Of a stretch of DNA of 64,000 nt, positions 13,403 to 25,173 are shown piece after piece. A program made the position numbers and the translations under genes. Numbering within the stretch: the first letter of the stretch is position 1; every line of letters begins with the position of its first letter. Below the pieces are notes generated by a model, which saw only the letters and a list, made by a program, of their open reading frames with translations, was not told the DNA's origin and made no database searches. This stretch comes from Macropodus opercularis (taxonomy: Eukaryota; Chordata; Actinopteri; Anabantiformes; Osphronemidae), in contig CM061091.1 of assembly GCA_030770545.1 (NCBI GenBank), positions 14,688,501-14,752,500 on the forward strand, read 5' to 3'.

Positions 13403-16400
13403 CACTAGACACGCACAGCCAGGGTGGATGGGTAACCTGATAACAGCCTGCTGAGCTTTCAACACCCCTTAAAACGTTTAACTTCCGTGCATTGTCGTAA
13501 AATGCTGCATTTACAACATTAGTTGTTTATGGAGGAAATGAAGTGTTTGAGAGTTGCCCATGTACTGTGGCCTGTTCACCACCTCAGGCGTTGTTGGGAA
13601 CAAACCAGGTGGGATATTCTGCTGCTCTGGTGAACAGAGGCAGTTTGGCTATTTGATAAGCTCGTAAATAGTAATGAGCTAACGTAAATAAGCATTATTT
13701 GAGCAGCGTGTTCCAGGGAGTTTGGTGTCAGGACCATGTGGTACCGTACAGCTGTAACTTCAGCGTTTCTGGAAGCGACCCCAACAATGACAAGCCGTGC
13801 GTCACTGCATACACGTGTAAAGTAAACTGTAGCTCGCTGTGATGTAAAACTCAACCAATTTTTCGTCGTAGTTTCAAGGGTTGTTTTCCTGATTTTGTTG
13901 TGGTAGCAGAAAATCAGTAGGGAAAAATTACCCTGACAGCATTTGCAATAGAGAAGTGATCTATTTGGGAGAAATTGTCAAGAGACGACCTTTGAATCCA
14001 CTCTTGTAAGAGGCTTTTACATGTCTAATTTATTCTCTCCATGAAGATTTTGCCCTCTGGAGTCAGAATAATTAATTGTTATCATTACCAAACAGTCCCC
14101 GTTGAATTGATATTCGTGTGTTTCAATAACTTCGATTTATTAGCATTAGCAGCCAGAATATCCCCAGTTTTATGCTCCTGCACTTCACCCCAGACTGTGT
14201 CTCTCTCACACGTCTGCAGCCCTGCCTACAGGCTGCAACCAGCCAGCGCTGACAGATGACTCAGGCTTGTAATAAATCAACAGCAGAATGTTTATGGAGA
14301 CCACATTTAATTAATTTCATATGTAGCATCATTCTCTCCACGATGTTTCCACAGAAGTCACGGCTCTGTTTCTATTTATGCCGGTCGCAGTCGCTCACCG
14401 GAGAAACACCGTCCCAGCACTGTGACGATTCACAAAAACCTTTAAGGGGCTGGGCTATTACAAGCACTCATACAGCATACAGATCTGACTCTGTGTGCCC
14501 AGTGTCCTACCTGCCTGCCTGCTGAATAAGTCATGGAAATCTGCCAACATAGCAAGACAAAAATAGTCCTTCAAATACTTTGCAGTATATCAATCTAGAG
14601 CAGGACGCATTTAAACTGTCTGCAGATGATTTGTCCTCCAGAAAGCACTGAAAACTTTATATAATACGTTACAGACTTGAACTTGACCTGTTAATGATAC
14701 AGGATAAAGGTCATTATGTGTGATTTCAGGCTAATATTTTCATTTTTTGGCTCCACTGAGGCAGTTTGAAAGATTTAATAGTTGACTGCTCATTTGCGTC
14801 CACCTTCAAGCAGCATCTCTTATAATCTTCTCTCTGAAGTGGTTCGTTCTAGCTCCAGCATCTTTATGGTCCAGCCCTGAGCACTTTGTCCTGCTAGGCT
14901 GCTGTTGGGCCGGGCAGAGCCAAGCTGAGCCAAGCTGAGCCCGTGGGTGTGACTGTGGACTTAGTATATGAACTGGCAGTGTTTGTACTCTATGCAAGAC
15001 TGTTTAGTGAAGGTCTTGGCTGTGTGTGAAATCACTCACTATTTGCACAGTATAACATGTGCCCAAGTAAAGTAAACAGTAAGGTCCCTGTGGCTCAAAT
15101 AGGTTTAATTGATGACAGTGTCCAAAGGCTCATTCATCCCTCTTGAGTGTGTACAGCACCTGAAGGAGGGAGTGTTTCTATCTTTACTCTTCATGCAGCA
15201 GCGGTTCTCAGCTGTTCCTGCCATCCTTGAGCTTCACCTGGTCCTCATACACCTGCATCAGTTCATGATCATTAGTTATCTTTCTGTATGTGTCACGACA
15301 GAAGTAAGACCCACTTAATTCACTAAGAGAGAAGCGTGGCTAAATTACAACAAACTAACCATCCAACCCACTATAAATAAATCCACCATCGAGGTTCATC
15401 TATTTAAAAAAAACACACGTTTTAGCCCGTCTCCGTGGCAGCAGGACTTCTACCTGCTGAGGTAATGAGCTCTCAGAGTTGCCAAATGAAAATCTGCTGT
15501 GCGAACTTACACGACAGATCGAAACAGCAACAGTAAACAAGTCTCTGCAAAAGAAGGCCATTTCAAACGTTCACACATTTCTGCAGCACTAGAGACGAGC
15601 GGGTCAATACTGACGGTTGCCTTGATGACTTGTACAGTATTTAAAATGTTTTTCATACATTTATGACACTCATGCAGTGTCTTAAAATATCGAGAAGTTA
15701 TATGATGCCACATACAATTAGAAAGCACGCTTTTTTTGTGAGTTTTCTTCCCACATGACTGAGGAACAGTCTGAGTGTAATTTGCACTTTCCCAGGCTGC
15801 ATAGCTTTACCTGCAAGAACCAGCATGCACGCAAACACCTGCACGCATCCACGTACGCTCGTGCAGATCTCTCTCTTCCTCAATCTTTTATTCCGACTCT
15901 GCGCTCGTTGTCGCTCCGGAAAAATCACATCAGATAAATACCCAAATATAACTGTCCTCTGAGCATCAACGGAAACGCTGATTTGCCAGACTCCTCAATT
16001 GAGTTGACGGGTGCATTTGCTTCAAGCCATCTTGGGAGCTGTCACAATTATTTGCAGCTAAATCAGCACGGCGTTAATGACTGGCTGTTGCGGGCCTCGT
16101 GGCCAGCTAATCAGAGTGCACACTGGGAAATGCGCATGTTGGAGCAGGCCGTTGTAACAAGCTGCTGTTTAATGAACACAACCCTGATAAAATATGCATT
16201 TGTTAAAGCGAGTTGGCCCCACGATTCATTCGCACACACGTGTCAGTATCGGCTGTGTTCTACTCAACACGGCTCTACATCAGCGTTTTTTTAACTTTTC
16301 AGCTTGACCTTCTCCTTGAAATCTTCATGTAGGTACAGGCCTGACACTGCATAACCACGTACCTCACGCTTTTCCTGAGTTTCTTGCTTTTTCGTGGAGC

Positions 16401-18767
16401 AGTGAACTGCCCATCAGCATACAGTACAAAACTGAAGCATAGATATGTAATAAATAGAAGGACAAACGTATTTAGTCAGATGTAAATTGATCCTCTGACT
16501 AGTCCAGTAACATGTAGCTGCTACAGTAGCTGTCCTCAGATTTCTGGTGTTGGTAAGTAAAGTACTGCGAACAGCCCTCATGGTGGGCGTGTGTGAACCT
16601 GCTCCGTCGAAGTATCCAATAAATTCCCCTTGGCTGACTGTACTCAATACAGAAGGAGTTCAGCTGGCTAATGTGCTGTTGCCATGTTGCTTTGCCCTGG
16701 TAACAGCCCACTTAACTCCACAGAGGCTCGGCAGTGAAATAGCTCTGTCTGATGCGTGAGAGCGAAGATGACACCAGAGACATCTCTCTCCACTGTCCAC
16801 AGGAACTCGGCTGCAGAAAGGGTTTCGTTCTCACCAGCAGCAGAGCTCCGTGTCGGGGGAGAACTCATCTTGGCCTCAAGAGTGCACCGGGATGCTTTAA
16901 GTCTGCCCTACTAAGCAATGCAAAAGACAATTTATAATTTCTGCTGTAAGTTCATAGTGTGATATAGGAAGAACACGTATTTTTAGAGATGTCAAAAGGG
17001 CACTAATGACTCTCCAGCTCTGCCTAAGCCCGCTGGCTGTTGACGCCGTCGGCCACTTACTGTACAGGCTCGGATTATGGGCCCGTGTTTGCAGCGGATG
17101 CATTCTGAGCAATTATCAGGAAGATCCAGACAATACGGCTCATACTTAAAGTGGCAGGTCGCTTTGTCTGAGCAGTTTCTGTTGTTGCAGAGTTGCCGTG
17201 CTGTGACTTCACCACTTTCTCCAACACATTCTGCTGCCAACAGTGACACTGCTCTCAAACTGTTCACTGTATGTGTTATTGCCTCAACCCTGCAGTTTAT
17301 TTCCAGTTTAAATAACTATAAATACCCTAGTCAGCTAATAATGATGCAGGCTCACTGCATTTCAGCTCATGATTCAGATGGTGAGTGCAGCAGAAGTGAA
17401 CATGTTGGATTTGTAAGAATTGTTTTAACTAATTACAAAAAAACTGTCCTAGTTTTAAAGTGCCATAAAAAAGACTCTCTTCATGGGAGAAGTTTGTCAT
17501 TTTCTTCACTATGACGGGATGTTGGTGCCACCTTCACGCCTATGTAGTAAAAACAGTCAAAGGCGAGAGCCAGTTGCATTTGCTTTAATTAAATCCACCC
17601 ACTAAGCTCACTAATTGACATTTTAGATCCCTTCTGCAAACAAACAAGCGTCCATAGACAGGTGCTTGCCTGCGTTGACACTCTTTTCTGTCTCTGCCAA
17701 CCAGCCGCTGGGCTTCGATCAACTTTATTGATCAGAACGTTAAACTGTGCTTGTGAATGATGCCCTGAAAATATTTGATCATTTCTGAATATTGTTCAGA
17801 GGTAATGTTTCTTAAACTTTCAATTTAGGTTTAAAGTACTCGGTAGACTGTAGTTTGTTCCCATGCTGTTTTTTTTTTAATTCAAGCATTGAATGATCTT
17901 TTCTGCTGGAGTAACACAAACAGCTGAAACATACTTTGGTGGTAAGTCACTGGGGACACCTGAACAAAGCTCCGCCCTGCGGTTGCCTGTGGGTGCCAAA
18001 CTGAAATGGAGACCTGCCTCCAGGAGGAATGTTTACCCAAGCTTAGCACAGAGGCTTATTGCTCAAAGGAGCATGAGTAGACTGCTGTCTGCATTTCACT
18101 TCTGCAGCAGCTCCGTGCCTTCACTACCGCAGACCTCCATGCCCGAAAACACCGAGCCCTTTCTGATGACAGGAATAGCTCCTTGAAAAAGACAAGAAAT
18201 TAACTGTGTGTGCTCAAGCATAAAGACAAGGCGCACAAGGAGTGGCGCGGAGACTTGAAGTAATTCGAGAGACAGATTCCTGACATTCCTGAAACTACAA
18301 GTTCATGTCAAATGATGTAAAAGGCAGAAAAAAGCGAAATGCTCACGTCTTCATAAATAAACCAGACACGGTGTAAGAAGTGTCATATAATGACAATTAA
18401 CACTTTCTGTATGCAAAAAAAAGCAGATAACGTGTATGTTGTGGATTATTCTACTATACTTTGTGTAATGTGTATACATTATAGCAGAATTCTGTGGAGA
18501 TATTATATTTTAATGTGTCATATCTGGAGGCGTTCCCCACTAGACTCATTGTACTGATGCTGGCCATAGAGACAAGGAGCTTCTTACCTTCATTTGTCCT
18601 CTGCCCCCTAAATAACCTGCGACTGGAAGAAATAAGTTCCTGCTCTATTTACTGACGAAGGCAAACACACGGGGGCAGCTCGCACTGCCTCACACCTTTA
18701 AAGGCAGGACAGAAGCCCTAAAAGTTTCTCACGACGGTGTGTGTGATGCGGGAAGTGCAGGCTTTAC

Positions 18768-19005
18768 CTTGTATGTGCTGGTTCACCACATTCTCCAGCC
18801 GATCGAGCCGCTCCATGATCCGGAGCGTGTCGCCTCTTTTGTCAGCCTCTAACTTTCTCTCCGGCAGCGGCATCGGCACTTTGATGTAAATGTTGGCGAT
18901 GTAATTAGTGACCCATCCCACATAGAGCAGGCAGACAATGTTGGTCATGCCGCTCAGGATCACGCATGTGGACACCAAAGTTTTGGTTCTCCTGGTGCAA
19001 GCCAT
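18768..19005 (-). CDS. galnt18: galnt18 coding exon 1 (polypeptide GalNAc-transferase 18, N-terminus)
   Basis: This exon encodes the first 79 residues plus one base of a polypeptide N-acetylgalactosaminyltransferase-like protein. The start MACTRRTKTLVSTCVILSG and the following membrane segment closely match vertebrate GALNT18 (Y-subfamily), not its paralogues GALNT8, 9 or 17. Residues about 12-35 form a type II signal anchor. Residues about 46-79 are a charged, coiled-coil-like stem containing MERLDRLENVV. The ATG at 19003-19005 is chosen by homology and has a purine-independent but G(+4) context (cggcATGG). The upstream in-frame extension has only a GTG start and no family similarity. The exon ends at donor GTAAAG (18762-18767) in phase 1. 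Family knowledge: members act in the ER/Golgi on mucin-type O-glycosylation, and GALNT18 itself has weak catalytic activity. The catalytic exons lie outside the window. Confidence 0.93.
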
Positions 19006-19640
19006 GCCGACATCCCTCCATGCAGCCTGCAGTATCCCGTTATACCGGAGCACAGGGCGCCACTCGCCCGCTGGAGCCCTGGAAAAAAGAAGTTATTTCC
19101 AGCGATGCGCAACCCGAAGCGCGCAGCCTGTAGTTGTCACTTTGACGGCGACGGCTAAACGCGGGCGATTATCAAACGTCTACAGGTGAATGTTCCGTCT
19201 TTTGCTCCATTGCGAACCTCCGTCGGCTCCAGTTGCGTTTGAGGACCAAGGAAACGGGAGCGACGGAGAGCATCCTGCTGCAGCCAATGGGAGGGATGGC
19301 GAGGACTGACAGCCTGCCCGCTGCACGCGTCCCCTCTGCGCACTGATCCAAAGTGGTTCTGAGCCGACAGTTTCCACAGACTAACACCATTAATAACTAC
19401 GTCGTCATTTTAAACACGGAGTTGTGCGGTCTTATAAACGAGCAGCAAAGCACTTTTGGAGACCTGTTCAGACAAAGCCTCCAGCTGCAACCGAGCATCA
19501 AACCAGGGGACAGAGACACCGGGGCTCCGTCAGAACTGGCGGTGTGGCGCACGGGCCATGTTAAAGTTCTGGCTCCGGTCCAGCTGACAGACACAGGAGG
19601 CAGAGGAGAGGCCGCTCTGTCTCATCTTCTGCTGCTGTAA
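19006..19640 (-). promoter_or_regulatory. galnt18: galnt18 5' UTR and CpG-rich promoter
   Basis: The sequence just upstream of the galnt18 start is CpG-rich compared with both flanks. It contains an NF-Y type CCAAT box (AGCCAATGGG, CCAAT at 19284-19288) and an NRF1-like GCGATGCGCA near 19102-19111. No TATA box is evident, which fits a CpG-island promoter. The exact start site cannot be read from sequence. Long open frames through this region on both strands are a by-product of the GC content. Confidence 0.6.
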
Positions 19641-20868
19641 TTAGAGCAGTGCAGGAGAAGACACCGGGTAGAGTAATTACAGCAGAGATGCTCTGAGGGC
19701 GAATAGAGCAGCCAAACCATGAAACACCCACATTTATGAATTGCCCACTTACACTAAGAATTAATTTCTGTGTTTATCGAGAACGTAACCTTTTAAAACT
19801 CCCCCCTTTTGGAACAGGTTTGCCCTGACGTTGCCTCTGTGTCGGTCCATTTTCGTGGCACAAAGTGATTATTGATTTTTATGTGTGGAGTTTTCTGGCT
19901 GCGCTTGTGTCACGGCCTGTGGTACCGTCCCAGGGCGCAGGAACGTTTCTACAAGAAGAGAAACGTTTTACGTGACACATTAAGACAGACGTGAAACACG
20001 GCGATAGGCTTTGGTTGTGTTCGCTCGCCAACTCTCATTTCCTTGAACTGTTTCTGTCAGTTCGTTTCTCTACTGTTTAACTGACGCTGGTTGAATCACA
20101 ATGTCTTGAAAGTCATCCGCCCTCTAACAACACTAATTATAATTACAATCCTTCACTTCTTGTCACCAAGAATCCACGTGAAAACTGCACAAGCTAAACA
20201 CATGTCAGATGTTGTGCCAGAATTTCCAAAGTAATCTTCTTTCAGCTGATTATTTGTCCTGGATGACCTCATGTTTTAGCCGTAATAGCGATAGTATAAT
20301 TTCTCAAAGCTAAGTCACTGAGTCTTGTTCAGGGTTGACTGCTATCGCACACCTTGAACACAATCAGTAAAGTGAACTGAGGTCTGTAGGTAAACTACCC
20401 TTTGTGATAAAGACTCAAAGACTAATTACCTTCTACACCAATACATAGCTTTACTTAAGTAACTTTACTTAACTTTATTTTATAATCATCATATAGTTAT
20501 TTTGACAGTCAAAGAGCATCACTGTTATCGTCCGTCTAGTGACAAACCGTGTCCTCTGTCCCGTAAGCTGAGCAGCAGCAACAGTGGCAGCATCAGCCGT
20601 TTATGGCCGTGAGATGATCAATGCAGGAACATGGAGGCCATTCATCTCAGCTAACAGACCTGCCAAAAGCGAAGCGTTGTTTTTTTCAGCTTTTTCTATT
20701 CGCTAGTTACGTGGATGCGATGAAAAACAGTTTTCAAGCCTTTTCTGCACATTTAATCTCAGTTTAACCAAAGAGATTCCACTGAAAGTCAATAAAGAGT
20801 TTGTGTTACATTGTATGATCCCAGCTGATAAAAACACCTGAAGCTCCACATTCTAAGTCAAAATATGT

Positions 20869-20940
20869 TAGAGCTGAAATGATTGATCAATTATACGGAA
20901 TCAATTTCCTAATTGATTCAGTATAAGTCTGTCAGATTTG
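20869..20940. mobile_element. Possible hAT-like MITE remnant
   Basis: The stretch starts with TAGAGCTGAAATGATTGATC and carries further ATTGATT repeats. This resembles the terminal part of common fish hAT-type non-autonomous elements (TAGGGCTGCAAC followed by ATTAATCG repeats), with many substitutions. No target-site duplication was confirmed. Confidence 0.3.
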
Positions 20941-21990
20941 TTTTCTGTTTCTACCATAAAGTAAAAAACTGCTCAGCTCTGGAGTCCGCCCAGTTCTCGT
21001 TTTGATTGCTGTTCATTACGTCAGTATTTCACTACCGAGACACATGTAAAAGTTAAACATCCAAATTTTAACCTTCCTCACACAGAACATTGTTGTGGAC
21101 TAATTCAACCCAAAAAATATTGGAGAAAGATTTCAATAATATTTCATACACGTTAAATTTCTAATCAAAGCTGTGAATGATTTTTTTTCCAGTGGGTTCA
21201 AACTGCCCGAGTGATGCTTTGCCGACTGCAAACTGTGCACAGCATAGAGATACATACAATTAAAGTGGATTAAATTATAATGAGAAAATGAGATCCTGAC
21301 TAAGTCACCAGGCAGTTCCACTGAAGGGCCGACGGAAAGATTAGTTTACTACTAATTAAATAAAACATTACAATGTGTGTCCTCTCTAAACTGAACAATG
21401 AGGCCTCATCATTTGTGTCATTAGGATGATTCAGACAGAAATTAGACCTGTGAATACTGTTTGTTTTGAATTGGAACCAGCCTCGGGGTCTGGGATCCAG
21501 CTGTCACATGTAGTGGGAACGAATAGGTTCCTTCTGAACTGATTAATTACCCAGTGAGAGGTTATCCTATACTGTCAACTGTGAGGTTCCAGACTGAGAC
21601 AGTACCACAGCAAGTTCCTGAGCTAAAGACAGAAGCCATTAATCAACTACAAACTGGACATGTGAGGATTAGGCCTGGACAAGACAGAAGAGGCTCTGTT
21701 GCTGCGTTCAGCCAACAAGAAAGCAAATGTCCCCAAGGTCAAAAGGTCACTTTCTAAACTTCTGTGAAAAATGCAAAAAACCTTTGCTGACACACCTCAG
21801 GCTGCCGTTGTAATCGTTTCATTGTAATCATTTGTGTTCAGCTACTGTAATTAGCAACATCCATACAATTTACTTCAACTACCATTTTCCACAGCCAAAC
21901 CAAGATTAGAGTGAGTGTTTTGAATATTTGTACGTCCACTTATTAAGGTAAGTAGCTGCGACGTGGACGCAGAGAATGAGAATCACATTA

Positions 21991-22060
21991 AGTTCAAGCT
22001 CATTTATTTATAGAGCCCATCATCACAAGTACGTCTCCACAGACCTCGGAGAGCGAAAGC
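21991..22060 (+). repeat. Possible dispersed fish repeat fragment
   Basis: The segment with AGCTCATTTATTTATAGAGC resembles a widespread teleost dispersed repeat built around CATTTATTTATATAGCGC. Only this core is similar, so the assignment is weak. Confidence 0.25.
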
Positions 22061-22671
22061 ACAAAACTATTCACATCTCTTGAATCGTAATCGCTCACAT
22101 GGCAAAACGAGGTGTAATACATGATGAAACTGGTGAAACGCAAGGCAGCAAACTTAGAAGACTTAGAAAGGCCTTCCGTGACTAATTAACTACGCGAGGT
22201 GGACCAGCTATCACAGGTACTGTAGCTAACGCAATCCAATTCAACAGCCCTGTAATAAATAGTGTTTTAGATCTTACAGTAACGAGAGGATTGAGAGCTG
22301 TTGGCAACCAAAAACAATGAATACCTCAAGATTTGATACCGCTTTTAATTTTTGAAGGCTGCTACATTGTCACGTTGTTCATGATATCGTGTGCACGTAC
22401 TGTGGCCTGCACCTGCCTGCCCAGCAACACCAACCTTGAACCAGCAGGGACAGCCTCGCCACAGTCAAAGCCGCTTCCGCCCGCTGAAATCTCATTTGTA
22501 TAACATCTGTACAACAAGAAGAATTTTAATAACCCCCATCTCTCTGTGCATATTGAGGTCAGAGCTCTGAGTATTAATAACATGTTCTGCTCTGCGGGCT
22601 ACCTGGGAAACACATCTGTTTAAATAAAACCACAGGTCTCTAATAGGCTCGTGGTGTTAATGGACTAGACA

Positions 22672-22685
22672 GTGTGTGTGTGTGT
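22672..22685. repeat. (GT)7 repeat
   Basis: Seven GT units in intergenic DNA. Confidence 0.85.
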
Positions 22686-25090
22686 TTAATTTTAATTTGC
22701 AAAGTAAATTGCCTCAAAAAAAGAAGAAAACTCTATAGGGCGACTACTGCTGGCAATGATTTGAATGTCCTCTGCAAAAGGGGAAATAATTTTGCCAGGT
22801 GAAGCCACTAAAGTTGGTGTTTTAAAACAATTATCACACGTATCATGGAGGAGGGTGAGGAAACGCACCTGGGCTTTGAGAGGAAATGGGAATCGGAAGC
22901 TACGTTTTTTTTCCCCTTTGTTCCTCAGTGGAAGTGAGAAAGAGGCGAGAAATGATGTCACTTGTATTTAAAGTGGCAGACAGTTGGGAAAAGTAAGCAA
23001 ACACACAGCTCCTGCATTCTGGTCAAACACAGAAACAACACCTAAACATGGGAGGAAATTGTGGGAACAAGCTCCGACATGATGGCAGCCCAGTGTTGAC
23101 AAGGATTAGTCTTCCTATACGCTGTTGCTGCAGCAACAACACTGTGCAAATATCCTTTTGTGTACAGAAAAATATCTTCAGGCTCAACGAGGTGCTGCAC
23201 TTAAATTCTGCTGTGATGGCTCGACCTCATCTGAAAGCAAAACAACATCAATGTACAGGTAGAGATTTGGGTTTTTCAATATAAGCCTTCAAATCAATTA
23301 TTCTGGAGGTTTGTTTTTTTTACATTTATACTGTTGCTATAAGGAATATGTCCATATTTGTTGATGAACAAAAAACAGAGCAATCATCACCAAACAAAAC
23401 GGCCTCCGCTTAAATACCCACCCATTCATTAACTGAGATGGATCAAACCATCAGTGGGAGAGTTCACATCACAATAAAACATTAATGCACATCCCTTACT
23501 GAGCGGGTTAACATTTATTTACTGTATATGGTATTTGCTGTCTTCTTGTGATTTGCTCTCCTCTGGCTTCTGCTGCAGCATCTTGCTTGAGGAATAAGAC
23601 TGGCACTAAGTGAGTAACACGGGAAAGACGACGTGCATCACAAACCCTAACCACGTTGTGCCGGTTTGAGCTGCTGCTGCCGGTTTCATGTGCAGGACTG
23701 AATATCCGAGTTGCCAAGAACTGATAAAACATTAACATTTTTCTGGCCAGGAGCTCTGGGTGGATGTTGGCTGAAATAACAAACGCTGACCTCATGAAGG
23801 TGTTTGCTTCTGACAGTCAGACATGGTTCCACAGGCTCCAGGTACTGTACCAATGCATTTCTAGTTTGGGCAGTTGCAAATTAAAATCTGGTCTAATTTT
23901 ACTTCTCGACTCGACAGAGCTTTCAGGCGAGAATTATTGGTGCGTGTTACCCTTTGCTTTTTACATTTCTAAAGGTTTTCACCTTCAAACAATGCCTCAC
24001 ACTTCCTCACTGTGGGCAAAAATGCAGCCACACATGTTTGTGGATTTGTTTCGTCAAATGACGTGCACTGTCGATCGAACTCTGATGGCCTTTTACTTAG
24101 TGACTGGAATAAAGTCATCACTGGCCATTGAAAAAGTTGAGACTAATTCCCAGCATGAAATCTGGCTTCTTTGCCCTACTTTCTGCAGTTCAGCTTCAGA
24201 TTCTTTTCATCTCCCATGCAGGAGTGAGGGAGATCTGGTGAAACTCGGCAGAGTAAAGCGGTATTTGACTTCATGCATATAGATATGTCGGATAAAATGA
24301 AAATCCCAGAGCCTCTGCAGTATGTTTTGTCTGTGGATGAAGATGATTAAATCCTTTCATGGTCATGGCGAAAGGCACTGTCATCATGGGGGCTTGGATA
24401 TTTTTTAAGCCAATTAAGGCAATTTTTGCCCACGTCCATTCACCCTAAAACGGATATTCTTGCTTTTAACAGGGCGCTTTCCTTCTTTCATTACCACAGG
24501 AAATGAACAAAGTAACTCTCTTAATCCCTGAACACTTATTTCTGTGTGTCCTCTCTATATTGCATTCACCCTCGGGGGCTTTAAGTTTAATCCTGATAAT
24601 ATGAGCTTTGTAGAAGAAATTAATCTCTCTTAAATCCCTTTGTTTATACGACTTAAACCAGCGATTCACTACTCCTGACAAGTCTAAACATTTCACGCTA
24701 AACCTCGATTTGTTTGAGAAAAACTCCTGAAACATAGGCAACAAGCAGAAAATCAAGACAGTAAATGCTCTTCAAACTATTTTAGTTTATACTGCAGATG
24801 ACGAGTTTTTGCTGTGGGTGAGTGACTTGCTAATGTGCTCAAATGACTCACAGAATGCCCTTTAGCACTTTGTTACCCCACATCTTTGTGGTTTTGTGTA
24901 CATGTATATTGGATTAAGGTTGAATCTGGCAGCTGGGGAACAGCATTGCTTTAAGTGAGGGAAACTAGACGGCACTGTACATGTACAGTATGTTGGAGAA
25001 GCAATTTTAATTCATGCAATGTTTTAATCAGTAATCGCAGCTGAGGAATATATTAGAATCCCCTTCGGTATTGCTCTCTTGATCATCTTG

Positions 25091-25173
25091 CCCACTGTCG
25101 ACTGGGACTGGCTCCATCCCCCTGTAACTCTTAAGATAAGTGGTATAGTTAATGGATGACTGGGTGGATGGAT
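25091..25173 (+). mobile_element. 3' tail of an L2-type LINE or dependent SINE (decayed)
   Basis: The order of CTGGGACTGGCTCCATCCCC, then AAGATAAGTGGTATAG, then AATGGATG and GGATGGAT matches the very common teleost repeat tail (GGGATTGGCTCCAGC, then GGATAAGCGGTATAGAAAATGGATGG). This tail is shared by L2-clade LINEs and the SINEs they mobilise. The copy is in plus orientation, truncated at its 5' end and diverged. It has no coding capacity. Confidence 0.7.

Larger units (their letters stand above)
1..18767 (-). other. galnt18: galnt18 intron 1 (partial)
   Basis: This stretch lies downstream (minus sense) of the donor that ends galnt18 coding exon 1. I looked for the next expected GALNT18 coding segment, the stem followed by the start of the glycosyltransferase domain, and found no matching reading frame on either strand. 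I therefore treat the whole segment as intron 1. It holds simple repeats, a CpG-rich block near 2.2-2.4 kb, a CRE palindrome near 13.4 kb and otherwise unremarkable AT-rich DNA. Reading frames of 60-145 codons here have no recognisable domains and look like chance. A nested non-coding gene cannot be excluded. Confidence 0.6.
19641..25090. other. Intergenic DNA, left part of galnt18-pth gene desert
   Basis: No recognisable gene. It holds a decayed hAT-like terminal segment (20869-20940), a possible SINE fragment (21991-22060) and a short GT repeat. A 172-codon frame from an ATG at 23764 (plus strand, ending at 24282) is the longest open frame in the window. Its composition (many W, C, H and M) and lack of domains suggest chance. 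Confidence 0.5.

Noticed and set aside
17077..17514. 145-codon frame inside galnt18 intron 1
   Set aside because: No similarity to GALNT18 or any other family, and no flanking splice sites that fit.
1..18767. Search for galnt18 exon 2 on the minus strand
   Set aside because: No frame resembling the stem-to-catalytic transition of GALNT18 was found, so no exon was called.
19172..19640. Several overlapping open frames in both strands upstream of galnt18
   Set aside because: They follow the CpG island composition and do not match known proteins.
23764..24282. 172-codon open frame on the plus strand, the longest in the window
   Set aside because: It has no recognisable domain, no signal or membrane pattern, odd composition and no promoter or splice context. 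A frame of this size is expected by chance in 64 kb read in six frames.
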